Assembly (NCBI GenBank): GCA_015698045.1
Contig: BLAL01000205.1
Location: 186,001-250,000 of the forward strand
From: Rhizophagus clarus
Taxonomy: Eukaryota; Glomeromycota; Glomeromycetes; Glomerales; Glomeraceae
DNA: 64,000 bases
Direction of reading: 5' to 3'
Notes under the pieces: generated by a model
What the model was told of the DNA's origin: nothing
Database searches by the model: none
Seen by the model: only the letters and a program-made list of their open reading frames with translations
Position numbers and translations under genes: made by a program
Shown: in pieces, positions 1-10,700 of the stretch
Numbering within the stretch: the first letter of the stretch is position 1
How the letters are laid out: the number at the start of each line of letters is the position of its first letter

Positions 1-717
1 TCACTTCTAATTACATTATATTTCGTTATAGACTACTAATATATATTTATTATAAAAAAATTATGTTATTTTTTATAAATATACAAGTTATATTTTATAT
101 TTATTTTCTATATGTAATAATAATTAATTGTATACAATTATTTATCTGTTATAATACTTTATATTTATCAGTTGACTATACTTATTTTTGAATTTACATT
201 ATATATTTTGGTACAATACATAACATATAAGATACAATACAAGTTTAATAATAATCTTTAATACTAATTACGTATGATATCTGATCATAATGACTCAAAA
301 AACAATGACAAGATGCTGCGGAGATAAAAGACTGATTAGAACGTTATATTTACCCAAAAATGTACAATCATCTCGTGGGAAACTATTTTTAATAGGTTCA
401 ACTTTCAAAACAGTAGAGAACCGGTTTGATATATTTATTTGAACAGTACAAAGATTACTTGTTATATCAAGTCAGGAGTGCATAATGAAAAAAAAACCGG
501 TTTTTTCTCTTGATGATGAAAATCATTCAACTTCATAAACTTTGATCTATCAAATCATATTTCTCCCACTCGCTATTGATTTACTTACTGATTAGACTAT
601 TTGTATTTTTCCGTATATATAAATAAAATATTTTTTCGAATTCCCAAAAAATTTTTCAAATTCCCCTTTGATCCCCCCGATAACAGAAGAAAATTCGAAA
701 AAAAAAACTAATTCAAA
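1..717. other. AT-rich 5' flank of the SUN gene
   Basis: No coding feature was seen. The stretch is AT-rich and ends in an A-rich leader running straight into the ATG at 718, as is common for fungal 5' UTRs. Transcription start and core promoter could not be placed. Confidence 0.5.
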
Positions 718-2256
718 ATGTCACCAATAACACGTAGCAAGACAATTCCGGTTCGATATCTCTATCCTGACTTTCCTAATTTCACAAACCTTGAAATGGC
801 TTATAATAAAGCACTTTCCCGTCTTCAACAAGATGCCAAAGAAATGTTGGAAATGGTATTAGACGAACATGAAATTAGAGTCTACTTATATAATCCTAAC
901 GCGTCTCCAGAATATTGGTTTGTTAATAATAATGAAGCGTTAGAAGAAGTTATTTATTATAAAATGAAAGCTAGGTTAGCTGTTAGATATAGACAACAGG
1001 TTATGAATAAAGGAATTGATATTTCTAAATATGAGGAACCACAAAAAGATATACAAGAGTTATTTTCTTGTGATGCACTTCCGGTAATGGATATTTGTGG
1101 ATTTGCAAAAGAAGGTTATGAAAAATATAGTTTTTTTCACGAAGAAGAAGAAGCATCTTCATCAACTGCCTTTTATCAACAATCGCCATCACCACCATCA
1201 TCGCGTAACTTTAATTTCTCATTTAAATATGAGTCAAGTCAAACACTTCTTGGAGATTATACTGATACCGAAATTGACGATACTACATCTTTAGTTCACC
1301 GTCATCACGGCCGTACACAATTCATTAGTAATTTCTTAAGCGTAATTAATTTTCAATTACCTAATATTCAACTACCAATTAATTTATTAAGACGCGAAAA
1401 ATTTTATTTTATATTCATTATTTTAATTTCATTTTTGATGTTTGGTTATTTGTTTGAACTTGACTTGAATAAATCTGCACAAGTACAACAACAAAAGAGG
1501 GTGACAAGAGGAAAGTTGAATGATACCGTTAGAGCACAAGTACAAGAATTTATTGAACAGGAAATGTCACGTGTTTCAACATCACCTACTATAATTGGAA
1601 GAGAAGAAGATATAGGAAAAGAAATAGATAATAATGATGGCAGATTACTCGGATATGTTAGAACACAATTAAGTGAAGTTTTTCAAGAGCAATTGGAAAG
1701 AATGATGGAAGGTTCAAGCACTGATTATGCGTTATATACGGGCGGAGCAAGTATCATACCTAGATTAACATCACGTACTTATGAGTTATGGCCAAGTAAA
1801 GGTTTTCAGCGTTTTTGGGGAAAATTAACACGTCGAAATGTTATTACTAGTAAAAGACCTGAAATTGTGATATCACCAAACATAAATGTTGGCGATTGTT
1901 GGTGTTTTAACGGTACACGAGGACAAATTGGAATAAAATTATCGAGAGATATTATAGTGACACATATTACTTATAGTCATATTGGAAAAGGAGTATCGAT
2001 TGATCCAATTTCTTCAGCACCTCGTGAATTTGAATTGTGGGGTTTAGACGAAAGAAAAGATTTTGAAATATTTTTAGGAAAATACCAGTATGATTTATAT
2101 GGTCATCCTACACAATTATTTAATGTAACCGATGAGATTGCGAAGAAGAATATTAAGAGAGTAAGTTCTGTTTTAATGAAAATCGTGAATAACCACGAAA
2201 ATCCCAAATTTACTTGTTTATATCGGCTTCAAATTCATGGTGTCATGCCCAATTAA
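718..2256 (+). CDS. SUN-domain inner nuclear membrane protein
   Basis: This single-exon gene encodes 512 aa with SUN (Sad1/UNC-84) architecture. An N-terminal nucleoplasmic part with an acidic, Ser-rich stretch comes first. One hydrophobic segment follows at about residues 229-249 (FYFIFIILISF...). Next is a charged, probably coiled-coil linker at about 255-330, and then a C-terminal SUN domain from about 336 (DYALYTGGAS, the typical opening) to the end (LYRLQIHG near the C terminus). Family knowledge: SUN proteins sit in the inner nuclear membrane and bind KASH proteins in the perinuclear space, linking nucleus to cytoskeleton and, in fungi, tethering telomeres and the spindle pole body. The ATG at 718 is used because the upstream leader is A-rich and non-coding. 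TAA is followed at once by a second stop. Confidence in the family is high; the exact paralogue is not resolved. Confidence 0.92.
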   Translation: MSPITRSKTIPVRYLYPDFPNFTNLEMAYNKALSRLQQDAKEMLEMVLDEHEIRVYLYNPNASPEYWFVNNNEALEEVIYYKMKARLAVRYRQQVMNKGIDISKYEEPQKDIQELFSCDALPVMDICGFAKEGYEKYSFFHEEEEASSSTAFYQQSPSPPSSRNFNFSFKYESSQTLLGDYTDTEIDDTTSLVHRHHGRTQFISNFLSVINFQLPNIQLPINLLRREKFYFIFIILISFLMFGYLFELDLNKSAQVQQQKRVTRGKLNDTVRAQVQEFIEQEMSRVSTSPTIIGREEDIGKEIDNNDGRLLGYVRTQLSEVFQEQLERMMEGSSTDYALYTGGASIIPRLTSRTYELWPSKGFQRFWGKLTRRNVITSKRPEIVISPNINVGDCWCFNGTRGQIGIKLSRDIIVTHITYSHIGKGVSIDPISSAPREFELWGLDERKDFEIFLGKYQYDLYGHPTQLFNVTDEIAKKNIKRVSSVLMKIVNNHENPKFTCLYRLQIHGVMPN

Positions 2257-2569
2257 TGATTTTTATGCAATTATTATTCAAACTATGCAAATTATTATTC
2301 TATATTATTCTATACAAATTATTACTCTATATTGCGCTATTACAAAAAAAAAAAAAAAAAAAATTTCATTTTTTTATATATAAATTGTATATTCAGTGAT
2401 ATTTATAAATAAATAAGGCTTTTTCAATAAATTCACGTATGATCTCATTATTTCATAAGACAAAATAGTTGATCAACGTTACATAACATATGCCTGTTGC
2501 ATTTTCCTATAAAAAGCTTGGAAGTCGTTTTAAGAGTTTTATAAGTTTTCGTTAGTGTGCATTTTTAAT

Positions 2570-3376
2570 ATGACGACTACTAATAAGCAAGAAGTATTAG
2601 TGTTTGGAGAAATTCGACATGCAAAAAAACTTTTAGAAGAGATGAAAGGAAGATATGAGTTTAAGGTATTATTTATTATACAAGAAAATAAAATAAATTA
2701 ATAAAAAGAAAAAATTTTTTTCATAATCTTTTCAAATATTTATAATAATCGATAGGAATTTAATTCTACGAAAAATGATTTTCTTTTGGAAGGAACTACG
2801 AAATATGAGAATGTAGCTGCAATATTACTGGCTCATGGAGCAGATCAGGTGAATAAAAATATTTTTTTTTTTATCATTTTTTTTTACATATCTTAACACA
2901 TACATGTTGTATTTCAGATCATAGATAAATTTGATACAGAAACGTTGGACGCACTTTCACCAGCTGTCAATGTGATATTGGTAATTGGAAATGCATCAGA
3001 ATTAGTTGATGTTAAAGCGGCCACAGAGAATGGTGTTTTTGTTGCTGATACATCCACCAAAACTCAGTCAACTGAAGGTAAATAAGGATGGGAAAATAGG
3101 GAAATGGGGAAATGGACAAAATAGGAAAATATGTATTTATCTATATATTTTAATATATACATATATCTTTTTTTTTTTTTTTTTTTTTTCCTAGAGGAAA
3201 TAGAAACTGATATACTTGAAAATCTTGACTTTGCATTAATCACGGGAGTACCAAAGAATCCAGTTAATGAAATTGAAAAAGTAGCAAAAGCCGCGGCCGA
3301 TAAAGCAGTAAATATTGTATCTTCAGCTGGTGAAATTGAAGAGTTAGATTATTCTGACCTTCAAATACAACTTTAA
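2570..3376 (+). CDS. Internally shortened D-2-hydroxyacid dehydrogenase-like protein
   Basis: Four exons join in frame: 2570-2665, 2756-2848, 2918-3077 and 3195-3376, giving 176 aa. The introns have GT..AG ends. Exons 1-3 look like the N-terminal substrate-domain half of glyoxylate/hydroxypyruvate reductases (VDVKAATENGVFVADT matches the usual 'D..AA..RGI.V.NT' segment). Exon 4 resembles the very C-terminal part (LENLDFALITGVPKNPVNE, like 'ENL..FL.GKPL.PV.E'). The roughly 200 residues between them in the family, including the Rossmann NAD-binding GxGxxG motif and the catalytic Arg/Glu/His, are absent. No remnant is visible in the 117-bp third intron. Catalysis is therefore unlikely. The frame is clean, so it is either a young internally deleted copy or a retained non-enzymatic relative. 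It is convergent with the kinase gene. Confidence 0.6.
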
Positions 3377-3507
3377 AAATTAATAATATTATTATAATAC
3401 AATTATTAAAATTGTTTTATTACTTATTAAAAGAAAGTATCTAAATAAAAAAAGTGTCATTTTACAAAATCCCAAAAATTTATATTCCTGTTATTAACTT
3501 CATTTAA

Positions 3508-4841
3508 TTAAACCGGTATAACTTTGTTTTTCGAATACCAATCTTTATCAATTACGATAGAATCATCACTATTAATAGTAGGTAAAGAAGAAGTAGTTGG
3601 ACTTAAAACTCCTATTATTTTATCACTATTAAAAGTATCATTTCGTGATATAGAAGTTAATTGTAAATCCAAATTTGAAATATCAGAAATACCAATATTA
3701 TCATGTTTTGATAATCCTGTTAAACCATAATTAAGGTTTGAAGAAGAAGAAGAATTATCATGTGATCTAACGTTACTCATTCTTAAACGAGTTATACCTT
3801 GAACTACATTAATTGCTTTCTTTAAAGTTGTTCTCGCTGGAAAATTTGTTCTAACATTATTTAATAAATCAAAATTATCAACCATATGAGCCATATCAAA
3901 CCAAGGATGTTTTAATGCTTCTTTAGCTGTAATCCTTCTATTAGCATCATAAGTTAACATTTTATCAATTAAATCTTTAGCATAATCACTAATATTTGAC
4001 CAATATTCATCATCGAAATGATAAACACCTTTTAAAATACTATCAAATAATGATTGTTGGTCTTCACCCCAGAATGGAGTGTAACCACATAATAAAGTAT
4101 ACATTATTACACCTACACTCCATATATCAACAGGTTTGCCATGACCAGTTTGTCTTAAAACTTCAGGTGCCACATATCCTGGAGTTCCACATGCTGTCAT
4201 TAATATATCATTATGATTTCTTAATATTTTTGATAATCCAAAATCTGTAACCATTAAATTTGGATTTTCACTTTTATCACTAAATAATAAATTTTCAGGT
4301 TTTAAATCACGATGAACGATTTCATGATCATGAAGATATTCTACACCTTTAAGAATTTGTTGTACTAAATTTGCAGCATCTTTTTCTGTATATGATCCTT
4401 TCTGAAGAAGTTGATAAAACAATTCCCCTCCACTAGCCAAATCTGTGATTATGTAAACTGCTTTATTTGTTTCAAACAAATCATGAAGTGTAACAATGTG
4501 CGGATGATTTACTTTTTTGAGAACATCTAATTCCGTAGTTACCATTTGTTCTTTTCCTAATAATCAAGTAAATAATAAATAATTTAATTATTGTGAACCA
4601 TCTAAATCATATAATAAATTTTTAGGTATTTACCTTGAATGTCTTTTTTGTTAATGATTTTCAAAGCATAATTAACACCTGTACGTTTATCTGTACACTC
4701 TTTAACTACCCCAAATGATCCTGTACCAAGAATTTTTTTGGAGATTTTGTAATGTTTCTCTAATGACCATGGATATGGTGGTTCTTTTCGAACTTTTGGT
4801 TCTATTTCGATTTTATGAAAAATGTTTTTGATTTTATGCAT
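3508..4841 (-). CDS. Ca2+/calmodulin-dependent protein kinase (CaMK1-like)
   Basis: Two exons, 4841-4634 and 4556-3508, give 418 aa. The join is phase 1 with clear GTAAAT and TTAG signals. Kinase landmarks are the glycine loop GTGSFGVV (about 39-46), the ATP lysine in ALK (61), HRDLKPEN (catalytic Asp about 153), DFG (about 174-176) and the activation segment TACGTPGYVAPE. The Thr just before ACGTPG (about 190) is the residue phosphorylated by CaMKK in CaMKI. After the kinase domain, a basic amphipathic stretch at about 311-331 (TTLKKAINVVQGITRLR) fits the autoinhibitory, calmodulin-binding region. The tail is Ser/Thr/Asn-rich. Role by family: a cytosolic Ser/Thr kinase coupling Ca2+ signals to growth and stress responses. 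The start at 4841 lies before the first recognisable exon; an upstream coding exon is possible (next entry). Confidence 0.93.
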
Positions 4842-5108
4842 TACGAATCTATTAAAAAAAAAAAAAAAAAAAGATAATTATGTAATTTGTGTGTAAGTTT
4901 CTAATAGCCTAATAGTATTATAATAGTTTAAAAATAATCTAAAAAGTTTGTTGTTTTATTTTCTTTGTTATTTTTATTTATTTTTTATTTTATTTTATTT
5001 TATTTTTTTTTTTTTGGTCAAAAGGAAAATGTCTTCCTTTATATAATTTTTTTTATATGCCAAGCGTAATACTCCTTAAATATACTAAAATTAAATTAAA
5101 TGCCTGAC

Positions 5109-5290
5109 CTTGTTCGATTTTTGATGTATTTCGGAGTATTTTTATAGTATTTGCGCATGTTTTTAAACTTGTTAGTGGTGGATGAAAAATGAGGCGTTGT
5201 TGGATCATCGTCATCGTCATGACGACGCTTATTAGAAAATAGAAAATGGGAAATTCGATCATGCATAATTTTATTGGGTTTGGACAACAT
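5109..5290 (-). other. Candidate 5' coding exon of the CaM kinase gene
   Basis: From ATG at 5290 on the minus strand, 60 codons plus two bases run to a GT at 5108. An acceptor (T-rich tract, then AG at 4850-4849) lies just before the annotated kinase start. Joining the two is in frame and adds RFV before the kinase Met. The peptide is basic with a short Asp run (RRHDDDDDP) and has no recognised domain. It may instead be 5' UTR. The donor (GTCAGG) is weak. Confidence 0.35.
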
Positions 5291-6486
5291 TTTTTGATTT
5301 TCAATAAATTCTTGGTTTATGACGTATTTTTGAGGAGAAAATAAATATGAAATGGTTTATAAAAAGAAATCCAAGGGATAAACAAGTAAATGATTTTATG
5401 AATGAATGTGATTATAATAATAAAGTTAAAAAAAAAAAATAAATAAATAAATGAATAAATAAAAATAAAAAAAAAGAAAGCAATAAAAAAAATATATATA
5501 TTATTATTATTACACTATATAGAATATTGTACAATATATAACAAAAAAAAAAATAAATAGATAAATAACAGGAACGTAAAAAAATAAATTTTTGGGATTT
5601 TATAGTAAAATGACAAAGAAAAATTTTCGAAACAAAAAAAAAGCAAAAAAAAAAAAAAAAAATCGAGTCTCACCACTTTTTATATGAAAGGTCGTGCAGA
5701 AAGTAAATGAATAAATAAAAATAAATAAATCAACTGTAATTATACATAATTCCTAAGAAAGTAGTTGATGTAACTAATCAGCTAGATGCCTATAAATGGA
5801 TTAACTTATTTGTCAATAATATAATGGAAGTCCGATTTCCGTCGAACTTCACTCTCATCGATAATTTTAGCTGAAATGTTTTAATTGTTTAATGGTTTAG
5901 CTCAGATTCCGTAGTAAAAACATCCCGTGTAACGAAAAATCGTCATCGGTTTTCTATTGATGACTCATCTAATATACGCGGAGAAAAATGGTCCGCTAGC
6001 ACGTGATTTATTGCTCAAAATTACTCAAAAATTACAAACCATGTACTACATAATTCAATGGCGCAGATCTCTTTTTTTTTTTTTTAAAAAAAAAAAAAAC
6101 GGTAAATAGGTATATTAATATGCTAGTTTTATATTACATTTTTTTTTTTACCAAAAAATCCGGCCTAAAAGAATTAAAAATCGAAATTTAAAAATTTAAA
6201 ATTTCTTGTAAAAGGATGAAATTTGTTTATCTCATCAAGACGCACCTAACGGTAGTAATCTCATGTCTCTAGGATTAATAGAAGTCAAATTATCTTCCGG
6301 ACATTATAAATTATCAATAAAATATCAATTACTGAGCGGATTGCAAATTAAAAATTTCACCTACATTAGACATTAAATTTTCATCATTTATTAAATTTTG
6401 TGCCTTGGCTAACATGTATTTTGATTTAGCGAGTTCCTATAATATAGCAAACCTTTGGTTGTATCGATTAAAACGGTAAGACGGAT
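5291..6486. other. Intergenic, AT-rich, with AAAT microsatellite
   Basis: No gene was recognised. An (AAAT)n-like run lies around 5440-5475, and a T13/A13 palindrome around 6067-6100 could form a simple hairpin. The remainder is poly-A/T-rich. Confidence 0.5.
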
Positions 6487-7080
6487 AGTTGTGGAGTCCG
6501 GTTGATCAAATGAGTGATGTACGGTCAGTGTATGAAATTCAGGTTAAATTCTTGTTGCGCAAAAATAAATCCAATTTGCGCACATATATACTATTTTTTT
6601 TTTTTTTTTTTAATAGCGCAATGTGCAAGTTAGAATCACAAATAATTTGCGAAAATCAAAAGTTACCTTGTGCTCCGCAAATTCCGTGTACGGTGCCAAA
6701 AAAGATGTTGAGTACGATATACTAGTACTCAGTAGTACGTATACGTGCATCATTTAAATAATAAAATGGATAATTTGTAGGCGTTTTATTACCTCTGCAG
6801 CATTAAGGTCCTTCATCAGCAAAGTTAGTATTTGCTATAGATGATATTTTATTTTGATTTTTGCTAAAAAAACGCATAAAAAAGCGATAGTTTTGTCCAA
6901 AAATCTAAATAACGAATTTAAAGAATGACAAGAATGATAAAAAACGCGTTTTAAGCTTTAATAAATACAATTTACAATTATAGATATGATATTAATACCA
7001 ATTATGATATATTAGCAAATCACATTTTCGTAATACTTCAAATGACCGTACTTCCCACTCATCAACCGGACTCCGCAACT
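6487..7080. mobile_element. Candidate MITE with imperfect terminal inverted repeats
   Basis: The left arm (6487-6530) and the right arm (7042-7080, read in reverse complement) share AGTTG(T/C)GGAGTCCGGTTGAT. After a 3-base length difference both continue into (G)TACGGTCA. The span is 594 bp with no transposase; the 78-codon reading frame inside is not convincing. The one mismatch in the outer 20 bases is C/T at a CpG. A target duplication could not be decided, so the superfamily is unassigned. Confidence 0.5.
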
Positions 7081-7769
7081 TTATAACTGGATTAAATAAA
7101 AAAAATGGTGGAATAGTTTGATTTATTTATAAATAAATATTGTATTACATATTATTTACTCTCTATTTAATATGTCTTGAATAAAATTTATCATATATTT
7201 AATTTATGAAAAGATTAAGATCGGCAAATCATATGCGTGTATTTTATGAAATTTTTTATCGAGCTAGGAGGATTCCAAAATTCAATATTTTATAGAATTG
7301 GTGTTTTAGATAAAATATATTAGTTCATATGAGACAAGTTAATAACTGTTGAGAAATTCTGTGTACAATAATTTATGAATTTAAAATAAAGATAAAAACT
7401 GTTCTATAAATCAACATTAAAATTTTTAATATTTATAAAAGTATTTTATGAACTTTACAGGTTTTTATCTGCGCAAAATTTTCTTAACACAGTAACACAC
7501 TGTATAGAACAAGTAATATATTTTCGCACGTCGAGGAATAAAATGATTTGGCATCTATTAACATCATTTTTGTTATTTCTATTATATTCTAAGACTTTGT
7601 ATACGAGTAAATAAGGGGAGTCCAATGCACAAAATATAAATGCGGTAATGGTTAAGAAATATAAGGAATATCAGAAGTTATTCATACTAGGCATGCAGAT
7701 ATTAATCTTGTATCAACATAAGTAACTCTGTAATCATTGTGTATACGATATAAATGATTGCTCAAGAGT
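7081..7769. other. Intergenic AT-rich stretch
   Basis: I see no gene, RNA or repeat in this 689-bp interval. It separates the candidate MITE from the 3' end of the FANCI gene. Confidence 0.5.
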
Positions 7770-10700
7770 TCAAGATCTACGTCGTTTAGTTTGACGGCTT
7801 CTTAAAACAACTTCCTCATCATTCTAAATTAGTGGAGAATGTTTGTTTAATATAATGAAATTTTTTTTTTTTTGTTAAAATACTTACATCATCATCTTCG
7901 TGTTCCTCGGCTTCTTGATTCGTCGGCTGTACCAAACAAAAGCAAATAAAGTCAATTAAATAGTTTTAATCGGAATACGTATAATTTTCCAAAATACACA
8001 GATACCTTCTTCGCACTTTTATCGTTATCGCCTAATTCATTCATCATATCCGTTTTTATTTTAAAATCTCGATTAGTAGCTCTTTTAATATACTGTGTCA
8101 AATCAACCTATATTCGTAAAATAATGACATTTAATTTTATCATTTTATAATTACATCATATTATAATTATTTAAAATTCTTACTTTAGACTTCTTCGTTA
8201 GCTGAATTAAATAGCGTTCATATTGTTCTAAAAGGAAAATTAAATCGGGTATTATCTTAGATTCTCTAGCGATTCGCGCCTATTAGTTCATTTGATCATT
8301 AGTATTTAATATATTTAAATAAAGTCATAATTCCTGCTTACCTTTTGTGCCGTTGGTTTAGTCTTAGGCTTACGTTTTTTACCCAATTGTACCCGATTTA
8401 ATTCTGGTTTTGAACCAAATGCTAACAGCAAACTATATAAATTTTCTGTCAACTTTAAACCAGTTAATTCTATCACGTCTATGAAATGTTTAAGAATCTC
8501 GCCTCCTTCAGCAATTTTCTGAATTAAAACAAAATAATTAATTAAAAAGAAAAGAAAATGCAATTAAAATGTGTTATAAACACTTACATATTTAATTAAT
8601 GCTATCATGACTTTGTAAGTTTTCTGTAGACATTTAATTAATGGTTCGGAAGACGAGTCTTGAAGTGATGTTTGCTCCATATATATCATAGTGTTTATTA
8701 TTGTGGTTAATCTTGAGCATATTATTTGTTCAACATCTGTCATATTAACTTTTTCACGATCAAGATCTTTATCTATTATAATAGAAATCAAATTCATTAG
8801 TATTATTATTGTTATTGTCTAATTCATGATAAATGTCTAAGCTGAGGAAAAACCTTTTATGCTGCATATCAACTTCATTCTGGTCAAAAACCACTCTATT
8901 TCTTCATACATATTTTCTATAAATCCGATCAAGATGTTGCATATTATGCCACTAGTTCTTGGGTTGACGATAACGAATTTAGGATTCACCTCAATTCCGT
9001 CTGTATTGCCATTAATATCACCTAATACAGACAACATATCATGAGCAATTTCTGCGCTAGTCTCAAAGTCCGGCATATCCTTCTCCAATCTTATTAAAAG
9101 ACTAACAATATTTTTGGCAAGAATAGCGTCTTCGATGGCACGTTCTTTACATAATGCTCTAAGCCAAGTGACTAATTGTTCCAAATGTCCATACGATTCA
9201 AAAGTATCGATCGAATCAATGAAATGAGATGATAATAAAGTTATTGTTTGAAATAACCCCAACGCTTCCTTTATATGAGGAATTCTTTCATTAAGCGAAA
9301 TGATAAATAATTGCTATAAAATATATATAATAAATGTATAAGAAACCATGATATTTTAATCTATTAAATATATATGCCAAGTCTACCTCAAATTCTCGAA
9401 TATATAAATCTAGCCACCCATTTAAATCATTTAGATCTGCAATCTCAGATGGATAGGATAAGGCTAAGAAATCAATTAGCTTGTTTGGCCAACAAAACGA
9501 TACTGTCTGGATTAAAAGCGCCAAACTCTCAATCGCAATTGCAAAAACAGACTTCCCCTGGTATGAAAATTTATACATTAGATGCTATTACTATTTACTG
9601 TTTCAAGTTTAATGTATTAAAATATCTTTCACCTTATCCTTCTTGCTATTATTGTCTTGACGTGTGGCAACACTTGTTTTGTTGCTTTTAATAAATTCAT
9701 TCATAAACACCTGCGCTAAAGATGCACAATAGCCAAATGTTTTTTCATCTTCGAGATTAAAGTTCGACATTATCTTGATAAGGTGAGAAATAAGGGTTAT
9801 ATCAAAAATTTAAATATTAATGCTTCACGTGAATTCTATTGAATCATACCTGAGATATTTTATTATGAGCTACCGCAGTAATATATTTTACAAATGCTGC
9901 ATCGGATCTCAATACAAGATTTGCAGCATCAACCTCTGTATCATTAATATCTTGGAGAGTGAATTTACAAAGTTCAGTAGTGCATTTAAAGCTTAAAATC
10001 GAGTTCTCTGTAATAGATGTTACTGTCTTACGTCCTGTATATCAAAATAAACATAATTTTCGGATATAGTTACAGTATTTACACAATTTAACCATAGGAC
10101 ATCATAAACTAACCTCGGGCGTTGGCCGATTTCTCTTTTAAAACTTCAAATAGCGCCGTATATCTTTTGAACAACCTTAAAATAGTATCTGAAGATTGTG
10201 AGGTAGGCTCAGAGGCAGAAAAGGTGTGTTCTATAGCTGCCTTTTATTTTGCAAGCAATGTTATCAATCCATAAAAGTAAATATATCATTTATATTTAGT
10301 TAAATCACTACCTCATACATTCCGAGTAGAATGGAGGCACACATGTTATTGCGACTACCCTCTTTGGAATTCATCCTGAAATCAGCATTCGGATAAATCA
10401 TAAATTCAGACATGTCTGAATGTACTAATTGATCAATCAACGTTTGTAATTTCATTTTACTTTCTTCAAGTTCAGTCTCATTGGACTTGGAAATTCCTAA
10501 ATTAACCGCAAATTAAAATTGTTACCAATTAGATCGTAATTTGATCTTTAAACAGTTTAAGTGTTTCTCACCCTCGTTGCCCTCAATCATTTTCTTAAAA
10601 ATGGCAATCGATTTGCTTAAGCAAACCAATAAATATGGTAAAGGTTCAAGAATGTATGGTTCACCATTTAAAGTTTCTATACAATTTTCAATGTGAACCG

